Below are positions 20,973 through 31,700 of a DNA stretch of 64,000 nucleotides, in pieces; positions within the stretch are counted from its first letter, which is position 1; the number at the start of each line of letters is the position of its first letter. The stretch lies in contig JAPFFF010000054.1 in the NCBI GenBank assembly GCA_039105265.1, forward strand, positions 930,001 to 994,000, in the 5' to 3' direction. This DNA is from Tritrichomonas musculus. Taxonomy: Eukaryota; Parabasalia; Tritrichomonadida; Tritrichomonadidae. The position numbers were made by a program, and so were the translations under genes. Under the pieces are notes generated by a model, which was given only the letters and a program-made list of their open reading frames with translations, did no database searches and was not told the origin of the DNA.

Positions 20973-20992
20973 TTTTGGAGTCGACTCCAAAA
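20973..20992. promoter_or_regulatory. Perfect 20-bp palindrome at the VPS15 start
   Basis: TTTTGGAGTCGACTCCAAAA is a perfect palindrome whose last base is the A of the VPS15-like start codon. Its core, GGAGTCGACTCC, is strikingly GC-rich for this AT-rich flank. It could be a binding site for a dimeric factor or, given short trichomonad leaders, an RNA hairpin at the start codon. The function is inferred only. Confidence 0.5.
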
Positions 20993-23900
20993 TGGGAAAT
21001 CAACTCACAGTTCCTGCTGGATCATCATGGTATTTAGACGATTTCAATGCAAATCATTTAAAAAATCCGATTAGTATTTTCGATGGAACATTTAGTCTCA
21101 GTTTTCGTGCAGAAGATAATAAACAATACTACGCCGTGAAAGCTATCCAATTATCAGGTAAATACGATCGATCAATTGCTAAAACTTTTTGTGATATTTA
21201 CGATGAAAAATCTAAAATTATCTCGCAAACCAAATCAGGAAATTTTATTTCTACTCCTATTTTAACGAAAAACGGGGCTTATTTAAAGCGTCCTTTTATT
21301 GATATGCCACTTCCCGAAAGGATTGTGATTGATCCACCTCTTCAATATATTGAAAAAAAGTGGATTGCGTTTCAACTCCTTTATGCCATTAGAAATTTAC
21401 ATAAAATTAATATTTTTCATGGGGATATAAAACCAGAAAACGTTTTAGTAGCTCCAAATTTAAATGTTTATTTGACTGATCATGCTCCTTTCAAACCTCA
21501 ATATATTAGCCAAACTCAACCTCATTACTTTATTCATTTTTTTTCTTACGGAAGGCCATGCGCATATATTGCGCCTGAACGTATTTCTCGCGATTTATCT
21601 ACTAATCCAGAATTACAAAAAGAGCAAACCAACCGAGCAATGCTAGCTATCAAAGCTATTACATCAAGCCTCCATCAAAACCCAGCTCGAACGAATCAAA
21701 AAAGTCAGGACAATAAAACTCCTCAATCTTCTCAAACAAACTCAGACTACGATATTAATCGACCACCAAACAATGAACCCAGTCAAATAAATACTGATAG
21801 AACCAAAATTGATGATCATGACCACAATCAGACTCGGAATACAACAGATAATAGTCAAACTTTCTCAAATAACGATGAAATCAAACATAATGACGAATTA
21901 TCGCAAGCTATGGAAGCACTTCGCGCAATGCAAGCTGCTGATCTTTTTAGCATAGGCTGTGTTTTAGCATTTATATTTACAAGGGAATCACTCTTCGATT
22001 TTTCCTCGCTTATACAATACGGTCATCATAACGATGATAGCCATCTTAAGATTCTAGACAAAATTACTGATGATTCAATTAAAGATCTAATAATAAAATT
22101 AATTGATCGAGATCAAAAAAAGCGATTAGAAGCCATCAACAATTTTGAAGAGTCATTCCCAACATGGATGAATGATTTCTATTGTTTTTACTACGATAAT
22201 ATCATAGACGCCAATCCTTCACATATCCCATCAATTTTGTCCTCCTCACAAATGATGAAAATCTTTCCCGACACTATCCACGATGATATTATCATCTATC
22301 TCAACATCCTCAGTGAATATTTCTCCAAAGAACAAAAGATATCAAAACTGATGTTCTTTATTCAAATTTTCGAAAAATATTCTTTTTATGTCACAAGTCC
22401 TAGTCTTAAAATAGTCCGTCTAATTCCTCCTCTTCTGTTCCTTCTGTTCCGCGAATCACCGACCATTTTAGCACTTGCCATCGACTCCATTCTGAACATA
22501 GTCCGATCGATCGACAACATTGACGATGAAGAAGACATAGTTAAATGTTTTTCTGATGTTTATTTCATTCCACAACTACTTAAAGTGATGGACCCAAAGA
22601 ACAACCGACAGAGCAATGAAAAGCTTGTCATAATATCGCGCATACCTGTCATTTTGGTTGAGTTTCAACGACTTTGGCCAACGATCCTTGAGAAGCTTCC
22701 AATGAGGACCGAGTTCATCATCCCGATGCTTCAAATGGTGAGTCGCGATGGGCAAATTGATGAAGGCAAGCTCATGATTGTCCGTTATTTCCTTTCAAGT
22801 GCACGAACGGTTACCTATACAAAAAGTTATCCGGTATTCAAAGCACTCTACATGATACTTTTTCAGATGCTCAATTGCACAGCTTACGTGCCACTCATCG
22901 TTGAGTTCGTGATGGACTTTTTGAAGGAGTTGAATCACGGTGATAAGATTCGGTTTTACAGCGAACTTTTCCCGCCTTTTCAAGGCATCCTTCTATCGTA
23001 CGTATTAAACTTCTCAAAAAGTGGAACGGCCGATGATATCCTTGTGATTTTCGACGCATTCACAACGATGGTTGAGAATGGCGAAATAAAGATAACTAAC
23101 TGCTCGTCAATCGCTAACGCTGTCTATAAACACATAACGTCATTTGACACTCCAGCAAGGGTATCGGCCAGAATTCTTCTGAAAAAGTTGCCAAAGATTT
23201 ATCAGGAGTTTGACATCCTTTCTCTGGTCACGCCACAGCTCGCTCAAACGCAAGTGCAAAGCCAGCAGCCAGCATTGCAGGCACAGCAGTCACAGCAGCA
23301 GCAACAACAAGTGCAGCTGTCTCAACAGCAGATGCAGTCAAAAACTCAGAGCAATTTTCAAAACCTCTCAAAAAGTCAAGCACCTCATAGACTTGTGCCA
23401 AAGTCAGAGCTGCCTCCCCCAAGAGGCAAGAGGGCAAGCAAGAACTCAATCTCCATTTCTGGCCAGAAAAAGAAGCGGCAGAGAGGCAATGCTGCGACGA
23501 GCATGGAAGACGCAGGTGACAACGAGAGCAACGACACTGGAAACGCGAATGATATTGGTAACGCATTGTCTAATGCGAGTGCTGCATCGTCGCCTAACGT
23601 GACCTCAATTGTGAAGTCAACAAGCAACAGTTCGTTGTCCGGAAATGCGCCGATGATTTCCTCAACGAGTGTTCCATCAATGACACCGTCAGGCAACACC
23701 GCTGGATTGATACAAGATGTCGATCTTCAGCACACGACGCGCAGGTCGAGGTCTTCCTCATTCCAGAACCAAGTCAAGACGAATCTTTTCTGTTCAACAA
23801 AAATTGCATCGTCAGGAATTCAGAAGATTTTGATCGTCAGGAATAAAAACGATGACAACATGAAATGCTACGTCGTCCACTCGGGCAGCACTGTTGCCTG

Positions 23901-25023
23901 CTACACACTCAACATCAGCAGTAACAATAAATTCAATTATCCACTTTTTGAGAACAAAACGATGGAGATTTCATGGACCAAGAATTACCTGAAACCTGTT
24001 ATAAGCATTGACTCATATATTGACACTGACAACTCGAAAGGATTGATCATCACCCTCCCAGATGCAGTAATAAAACGTTCCAACGATCAGGTAAGGCCAA
24101 TTTATCGACCTAAAAATATTCTGTCTATCTGCAAAATGGTCAACGGAACAACAATGGCGACCGTTATCAAGGACAGTGTTGTCTGCTGCGATATAACAAA
24201 GAACTTCTCTATTAAAGGTTCTTATAAACTGGCGCCAGAAACGGTTGTCAAGTCAATTTACAGCTGGGAATCAATGGAGGACAATTTTTTCGCCTTTTCT
24301 ACTTTAAACGGTCGCCTATGTGCAATTGACCAGCGAACTGACGTGCCAATCTTTACAACCGCCGAATACCCAGGCATGAGTCACGTTATCCTGCTCCCCC
24401 ATCTGGCCTACGCGTTTGCAAAGGGAGGAAGAGATTTGAGTCTCTATCGTTACTCATTCCCCTATCAAAACGAAGAGTCTCAAATTTGTGGCGGCTATTC
24501 ACCTAAACCGACATACGAGGTCAAAGGTAACGTTGACTCGGTAATGTCCATATCAAACTATATATTAATATTGAACCAATATGGAACGTTCATGCTGGAT
24601 AACTTAGGAATTTGCATGTCTTTGTCCGATAAAAATAGAGCAACGTACTTGCGACCAAATAACGACTCAATTCGTGGTAGACAAAATTTAACGCAAAATG
24701 CTAGCCAAACGGCATTCCCTGGATTTAATCCGCTTTCTTCTGAAATGATTCAGCTTTCTACAAGTGGTAAGCATCGCACTTTCTCTTATTATGATGCTGG
24801 ACAGATGTCTAAAAGTGATAATTTCGCAAACATATATAATGCTAATAATTTGAAAACACCAGTTGTGGAACTTCCTGTTATAAATAAGGATACTTTGCAT
24901 GGACATACTTTTCCAGTTACTGCTTGCGCTAACTTTAATTCTGGTGCAATATGCATATCAGGCGATAGTGCTGGATACATAAATATTTGGTCAGCTATTC
25001 ATCCAAGGTCAGAAAATGTTTAA
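20992..25023 (+). CDS. VPS15: VPS15 / PIK3R4 orthologue
   Basis: A 1343-aa regulatory kinase of the class III PI3-kinase (VPS34) complex, acting on endosomal and autophagic membranes. It starts MGNQL, a myristoylation signal as in VPS15. The kinase-like domain has YYAVK (~47), the family hallmark YIEKKWIAFQLLYAI, HGDIKPEN (~143, replacing HRD), LTDHAPFKP (the DFG position is TDH; typical VPS15 has TDFASFKP) and YIAPERI. An Asn/Gln-rich insertion (~210-300) precedes the ADLFSIGCVLAFIF helix. HEAT-like helices run from ~390 to 745. A Gln-rich and Ser-rich linker (~750-900) with a basic cluster KKKRQR follows. WD40 repeats fill ~905-1343, ending in HGHTFPVTACANF and SGDSAGYINIWS. The stop TAAAAA carries the polyadenylation signal. 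Confidence 0.95.
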   Translation: MGNQLTVPAGSSWYLDDFNANHLKNPISIFDGTFSLSFRAEDNKQYYAVKAIQLSGKYDRSIAKTFCDIYDEKSKIISQTKSGNFISTPILTKNGAYLKRPFIDMPLPERIVIDPPLQYIEKKWIAFQLLYAIRNLHKINIFHGDIKPENVLVAPNLNVYLTDHAPFKPQYISQTQPHYFIHFFSYGRPCAYIAPERISRDLSTNPELQKEQTNRAMLAIKAITSSLHQNPARTNQKSQDNKTPQSSQTNSDYDINRPPNNEPSQINTDRTKIDDHDHNQTRNTTDNSQTFSNNDEIKHNDELSQAMEALRAMQAADLFSIGCVLAFIFTRESLFDFSSLIQYGHHNDDSHLKILDKITDDSIKDLIIKLIDRDQKKRLEAINNFEESFPTWMNDFYCFYYDNIIDANPSHIPSILSSSQMMKIFPDTIHDDIIIYLNILSEYFSKEQKISKLMFFIQIFEKYSFYVTSPSLKIVRLIPPLLFLLFRESPTILALAIDSILNIVRSIDNIDDEEDIVKCFSDVYFIPQLLKVMDPKNNRQSNEKLVIISRIPVILVEFQRLWPTILEKLPMRTEFIIPMLQMVSRDGQIDEGKLMIVRYFLSSARTVTYTKSYPVFKALYMILFQMLNCTAYVPLIVEFVMDFLKELNHGDKIRFYSELFPPFQGILLSYVLNFSKSGTADDILVIFDAFTTMVENGEIKITNCSSIANAVYKHITSFDTPARVSARILLKKLPKIYQEFDILSLVTPQLAQTQVQSQQPALQAQQSQQQQQQVQLSQQQMQSKTQSNFQNLSKSQAPHRLVPKSELPPPRGKRASKNSISISGQKKKRQRGNAATSMEDAGDNESNDTGNANDIGNALSNASAASSPNVTSIVKSTSNSSLSGNAPMISSTSVPSMTPSGNTAGLIQDVDLQHTTRRSRSSSFQNQVKTNLFCSTKIASSGIQKILIVRNKNDDNMKCYVVHSGSTVACYTLNISSNNKFNYPLFENKTMEISWTKNYLKPVISIDSYIDTDNSKGLIITLPDAVIKRSNDQVRPIYRPKNILSICKMVNGTTMATVIKDSVVCCDITKNFSIKGSYKLAPETVVKSIYSWESMEDNFFAFSTLNGRLCAIDQRTDVPIFTTAEYPGMSHVILLPHLAYAFAKGGRDLSLYRYSFPYQNEESQICGGYSPKPTYEVKGNVDSVMSISNYILILNQYGTFMLDNLGICMSLSDKNRATYLRPNNDSIRGRQNLTQNASQTAFPGFNPLSSEMIQLSTSGKHRTFSYYDAGQMSKSDNFANIYNANNLKTPVVELPVINKDTLHGHTFPVTACANFNSGAICISGDSAGYINIWSAIHPRSENV

Positions 25024-25585
25024 AAAAAAATATTATTATAGATGTTGAACAAAAAAAAAAAATATTATTAATATATTAATATATTTTATTTGTTTTATTA
25101 AAACGTATTAGTTCTATGTGAAAATGTTGATTAGCATGGTTAACAATATCTATCCAAGTGACTATATTTTGTATTAATGAATTAATTGTTAAAAATATTT
25201 TTTGTACGAAAGAGGACTTTTATTGTTTTTAACTTTTCTTTTTTTAAAAAATAAGATTTCAATAAAAAAGTTTTTTTTTAATCATTATTATTTATATAAG
25301 AATAAAGATATAATTATTTCTTCTTTAAAAAATTATCGGAGATAATATAATTATTGCGATTGCTTATTTTATTATTTATATATTGCCGCATTTCGGATTA
25401 TATTGGTATTAAAAATTTCAAAATTTTCCGTCATATCATTTAGTCAGTAGTTTTTCTTTTTATTCAAATGAAATGTTTTGATCGTCCCAATTTTAAGAAA
25501 ATCAAACCTTATAATAATTAATAATATACAAAATAGAATTTACTACAAGAGTAGATTTAACATTTTTGTAATTATTTCTAAAGAA
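25024..25585. other. AT-rich intergenic spacer
   Basis: Holds the VPS15 3' end and upstream sequence of the giant gene. No gene, RNA or clear repeat was seen before the tandem repeat at 25586. Confidence 0.6.
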
Positions 25586-25690
25586 AATATTTATGAAATT
25601 GTAAAACTGCATGCCAATCAATTTTTGAGAAAAAAACCAATATTTATGCAATTGTAAAACTACATGCCACCCAATCTCACAAAAATTCAA
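25586..25690 (+). repeat. Tandem ~53-bp repeat upstream of the giant gene
   Basis: AATATTTATGAAATTGTAAA at 25586 recurs at 25639 (period 53). Over the first 37 bases the two units differ at four positions and share an ATGCCA box. The array ends about 40 bases before the start codon of the giant gene, so it lies in the expected promoter region. Confidence 0.75.
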
Positions 25691-25728
25691 AAGAAATATT
25701 GCCCGTTTATTATTTTATTTTTTTCAGC

Positions 25729-28700
25729 ATGGATCGCCTAATTCTCATTGACAAAACATGTTTTGAAGGCGAGAGAAAGGTAAACGAGTCTGGAACTACT
25801 TCTGTAGTCGTTCAATTAGATACCAATGAGAAATATGTAAAAAAAATAATTACAAATATTAAGCCATCAGTACATAGAGAAGAGCTAATTTCTTTTTGTG
25901 AAAGTTTACGAAAGCCGAAATATCCTTGTTTTATGACGCCATCTTATATTTATTTTGATGATCATAATCTCAATATATTATATCATTATAAGGCCAATCA
26001 ATCTTTAAAAGACTTATTATATCAAATAAATCAAAACGATTCATCAAAAAGTATCAATGAAATACAAAAAATAAAAATATTATATGGCGTTAGTCTTTTT
26101 TTAGAACAATACCATTTAAACAAGCAAACGCATGGAAATCTTAAATTATCCAATATTTTGGTTGATGAAGATTACTTACCTTTCGTATCAGATCCGATTT
26201 TATTTCAACAATTTACAAAATTACCTTTAAACGCAATAAATATAAATGATAATGATAATAATCCAGCTGAACAGTCAAATAATATAAATTTACTTCCATC
26301 ATCTGATATTTTTTCATTTGCAATTATTATGCTAGAACTTTTTACTGAGAGAAATATTGAAACAAATAATAATTACCACGAAAGCAAAGAAAATTTATTA
26401 AAAGAAGCCAAGAATATGATTATTGATGCTTCAGTTCCTCGCGAATTAACAGATATACTTAGGCTTTGTTTATTTAATGATCAAAAAGAGATCCAAACTG
26501 CAGCAAACATCAAAGAAAGCCTTGGGAAATTATTGATAAAGAAAATTAACGAAAATAATTTCAAAAATTTTGTAGATTTAATTAGTTTAAAAGAAGAAAA
26601 AATTAACAGGAACATCATAGAATTACAAAAGAAAGCTGATGGCGGTGACATTGATTCCATCTACAAATATGGATATTGTCGATATCTTGGAAAATACTGT
26701 CCTCAAAATAAAGAAGAAGGAATGAACTACATCCGGTACGCTGTCTCTAAAGGATACCAGAAAGCTCAACTTTTTTATGATTATTTTAGAAAAGACGGAT
26801 CAAATTACATCGAAAATTGTGAAGGCGACGAAAAGATAATGCATTTAATAGCAGATTCATCTTTTTTAAAAGATTTCCAGCTCAATGATATTGAAAACAG
26901 GCTCAAAAAAGACTTCATGAAAGAACAAAAATTTGACTTTGACAAAATCATGTTTGAAAGAATTAATTTCATTCCTACTGAAGGAGCTTTGCATCGTCTT
27001 TCTCTATTGCACAAGTACATTAAGCAAAGAGTTCCTGTTCTAATTGAAGGTCCGACTGGAACATCCAAGACAATCTCAGTTGAAATAGTCTGCAAGTATC
27101 TAGATAAAAAGTTAATTAGATTCAATTTAAGCTCTGATACAAAGTCATCAAATTTGATCGGAAATTATGCAGGCAACCCAGAGAAATGGTCAGGACTTGA
27201 GATGAAAAACGGTCCATATTTAGATGCCTTCAAAAATGGCTTTGTTCTTTTGCTTGATGAAATTAACCTTGCTAATCCAGAATGCCTTCAATTTATCAAC
27301 GATACGCTTGACAGTGACGTTATAAGTACTGAATTAAATGGGAAGACAATTAAAATAAAAAGGCATCCAAACTTCATGCTTATTGCTACTCAAAATCCAA
27401 ATAAAGGCCTCTTTACACATAAAAGGAAAGATCTGGGAGATGATTTCAAGTCAAGATTCCAAACAATCAACTTTCCTGAGATCTCAAATGAAGAGCTTCT
27501 TTTGATTGCCAAAGGATTGGCAAAGAAGTTCAAGTATGAAAAAGAAAAGATCATTGAAAAATTGGTTGAGTTTCATGTTCAATGGTCAAATTCGGAAATT
27601 GTTCAAAATGACATTCAATGCTTTACAATTCGCGAAATATCAAACACAGTTAAAGCTTTATCTAAAGGAGAGCCTGTGTTTGATACAATTATGAACATTT
27701 ACGGAGCAAGATATGAAAAAGATAAGCAAGAAGTACTTGAAAAGTTGTTAAAGAAAAATTATCCGTGCTTTGGAGAATCGAAAGATACAAAATTCAAATA
27801 TTTTGATGATTTTCATGATTGTTTTAAAAGTAAAAATCTTTCAAAAGCTTTTAAATCAATTCTTTCTTCCTTTGAAAATGATCGTCATGTAATTGTTGTT
27901 TCAAAAGGAGGAAATGGCGTTACTTTCATTGCCCGATTATTTGCTATTTGGTATAAAAATAAGTATTTAAAGTCATCACTTGCTTCATCAGAAGAATACT
28001 TTTTCAGTTGCACAAGTGACACGCAGTGCAGCGATTTGATTGGTAAACAAAGGCCATCAAAAGACCTCAATTCAAGCATGGACAATAACCAGCTTATTCA
28101 ATGGATAGATGGTTTCTTAATCAGAGCCATCAGTGAAGGACAAGTTGCTGTTGTTGACAATATTGATGAGGCTCAGCCAACAATTACTGAGAGATTCAAT
28201 AGCCTCATGGACAGAGAAATTGGAAGCAAATTTGAAACGCCTGAAAATGCAAATCAAAGATTTGTTTATATTCAAAAAGGTTTTCATCTTTTGTGCACTT
28301 GTAAATTAGAAAACCTTGAACAAATGTCACCTGCTTTTATTAATCGATTTGATGTAATTGTTCTTGAAGATCAAATAGAAAGAAACGAAAAAGAACTTAA
28401 AGAATTGATTTCTATTTTAATGATTCAAGCTCATAAAGCTTTGAAATTGACCTCTCAAGCAAGAAAAGATGAACAAGATAATGATGATCAACAATATGAT
28501 GCAAATATAGAAGATGAAGATTCTGATTCTGGTTCTGATAATGATGATGATGATGAAGGTTTTCATTTCAAGCCAATTAAAAAAGAAGAAAGTAAAAATC
28601 AAGAAAAAATAGATCCTCAATATAAAATGGTTGATCTTATTTATTCAAAATTGAATGCAGGTGAACAAAAAGAAAACAAAATTATGAATAATATTGATAT

Positions 28701-31700
28701 GTTTCAGCTTTCACAACTTTGTAAAGCAGTTACAATTTTTAATGATTACTTCCAAGGAACAATAGATGAGAAGTCAATTATTGACTTTTCAATTGATTTG
28801 CTTGATAAAAATAAAGAAATAGAAATTTCTGATGAAATCAAAAACAAATTACTTTCACCATTACTTGAAAACCAAAAAGATGAACAATATAGAAGTGATG
28901 ATAATAGTTTCTTCTTTGAAAAGTCTCCTTCGCTTCAAAAACTAATGGCATTGTTATTTGCATGTTCATTGATTAATTTGCCTGTCTGTATTACTGGTCC
29001 AACTGGAGCAGGAAAAACTTCTCTTGCTAGGGAATTTGCCAGAATTAGACCAATTGAAACTAACAGAAGAAATCAGAAATTCTTAATGCACTCGTTTTCA
29101 TCTGAAACAAAACCAAAGAACATTTTTGGAACAGCTACAATTAAAAATGGAAAAATTGACTTCAGCATTGGAACATTATTGACATCAATGACTGATGGCT
29201 TAACTTTCATTGCTGATGAATACAATTTGTCACCAATATCAACAATGAAATCAATTGCTCCTGCACTTGAACCAATTGATAATCATAAACTTTATATTTC
29301 AGGTGTTGATGAACCAATTAAAGTTCATCCAAACTTCTTTTTAATTGCTTGCCAAAACGAACTCGGAACAATTGGAAGAAATAAAGTTCCATCACCAGTT
29401 GCTTCAAGATTCAGATATTTTGATTATCCTAAACAAGATATCGATGACATTTCGTTAATCTGTGTCGATATCGCTAACAGTCTATATGAAGAAAATGAAG
29501 AAAAAAGTTTTTCAAAAGAAGATGCTGAGAAAATTGGCATATTCATGTACAAATTAAATGAACTTGCTTTAAAATTCATTCCTCATTGGTCACTAAGAGA
29601 TATATATAAGTATTTCCGTCGTATCCATAATCAAGATATCAAGCCAAAAACCTTCAGAATCAAAAATAATTATAGACTTGATGATAAGAAAATGAAGTTG
29701 TTAATGAACTTATTATTTTACACATTTGCTCCAATCGACAATAAAGAAATTGGCTCTAAACAAGTAAAAAGTGGTCAATCAATAGATGATAATGGAATAT
29801 TCACTGATGTTCTTGAATTAATCGGTAAAGTTTTCTTATCTAAAAATGGCGAAACTATTAATGATCATGTTAAAGAACAATTGAATGATTTAAGAATATG
29901 TTTCAATGAAAATCCGAAAATAATTGAAGACGGTAACCATAACAAGTATTTAAAGAAAGGTATATTTGAAATTTCTCTTCCATTTTTAATGAAATATGAT
30001 GATCAAATTGAATCTAATCTTCCTTCGTTATTAAATGGAATGTTCCAAATTTTGCTCTCAGATCCAACAGAACCAATTTTGTTAATGGGTCCACCTGGTA
30101 TGAAAACTTTCCTGTCACAACAATTTTTGAAAGATGCTAAAATAATCACTTTAAATCCTGAATCTACTGTTGCACAATTATTAGGATCATCAGCATTCTT
30201 TTCTAAACAAGAAGCAAAGTTATTCTATATTGAATACATTTGCAGAGTTTGTCATTTATATGAAAAGATACCAATATATATTGAGCAGTTCAAAAATGGA
30301 ACACTTAAAGAGCCACAAAATAAAGATGAATTTCAAAAAGAAGTTAATCAAATCAAGACTAATTTGCCAAAATCTTTCCAGTATTCAATCACACATTTAT
30401 TTGAAAAATTATTTGATGAAAATAAAGATGATTCAAACAAATGTATTTTGTCTAATTTAGAACTTGAATTTAGGCCAGGTCTATTCCTTTGGGCTATCTT
30501 GGAAGGAAAATCATTAATTTTAAAGGATTTATCTAATCTTCCAACAATTGTTCTAGAGAGGTTTAATGAACTATTTTCTGGAAAGCATAATTTGACTATT
30601 AATGAAGATATGCATAACACTATTGTTGACGATGATAACAAAGAATTAACTAATTTTGACTTGAACTTTAGAGTTTTTGCAACATGTCCGCCAAATTCAG
30701 TTTCAAAATTATCAGAAGCAGTTCTTTCTAGATTTTCTGTAATTTGGATTCCTAATTATGAAACTACTGAACAAGAAATTGTTCTTAAAAGTTATGTTAA
30801 ATTAAATGGTCTCAAATTTGATGAATCATTTATTAAAGTAATAATTGATTTTTCAAAAAAGATGAATGATGAATTGGGCAAGAGTTTTTCATTTCCACAA
30901 ATTATTAATGCAATTGAAATGTGCTCAAGGTTGAATGAAAATCAAATAATAAATGAAGAAAAGTGTGAAGATAATATTAAAATGATTCTTTATTTTCTGG
31001 GATACGGCCAACTTGAAAAAAGAAATGAGAACAAAGATACATTTATGAATATTTTTAAAAGTTCAAGAATACCTCTTTCACCAGAATTTACTAATCAATC
31101 TGATAATAAAAATCCATTGAAAGTAACTACAATTAACAACTTTAAAGGTGTCCTATCAACAAGAACAAATATTTTCAACAAGTCTCCAAAAGCAAGAGAG
31201 AATAAGCAAAATCTTGCATTCACGCAAACCTTTAAAGAAATGCTTGATGTCCTTCATCTTGGCTTTTCAATTAACAATCCTGTCATTTTTGAAGGAAATC
31301 CTGGTCAAGGAAAGCAAACTGCAATTAAATATATTGCTGAAATGCTAGGTTATGAAGTCATTAATATTGTTATTTCAAAAACAACCAAAGTTGATGATCT
31401 TCTTGGTAAAATCACAATTAAGCGTGATAATAATAACGAAATTAATGTTAATCTAATTGAAACAAAACTTGTTCGAGCATTAAAATCAAATAATAAATCT
31501 GATGATGATTCAAAGAAACCAATAATTGTGTTTCATAATCTTAATAATGCTTCATCTGCTGTTCTTGCAGTTCTTAATACCATTTTTGATCAGCATCAAA
31601 AAGATTTACTTCTTCCAGATGGATCAACTATTATTAAAGGTAGAATCAATTTGGTTGGTATCTTTAATCCACAAAATGGTATTTTCAATCGAGATAAACT

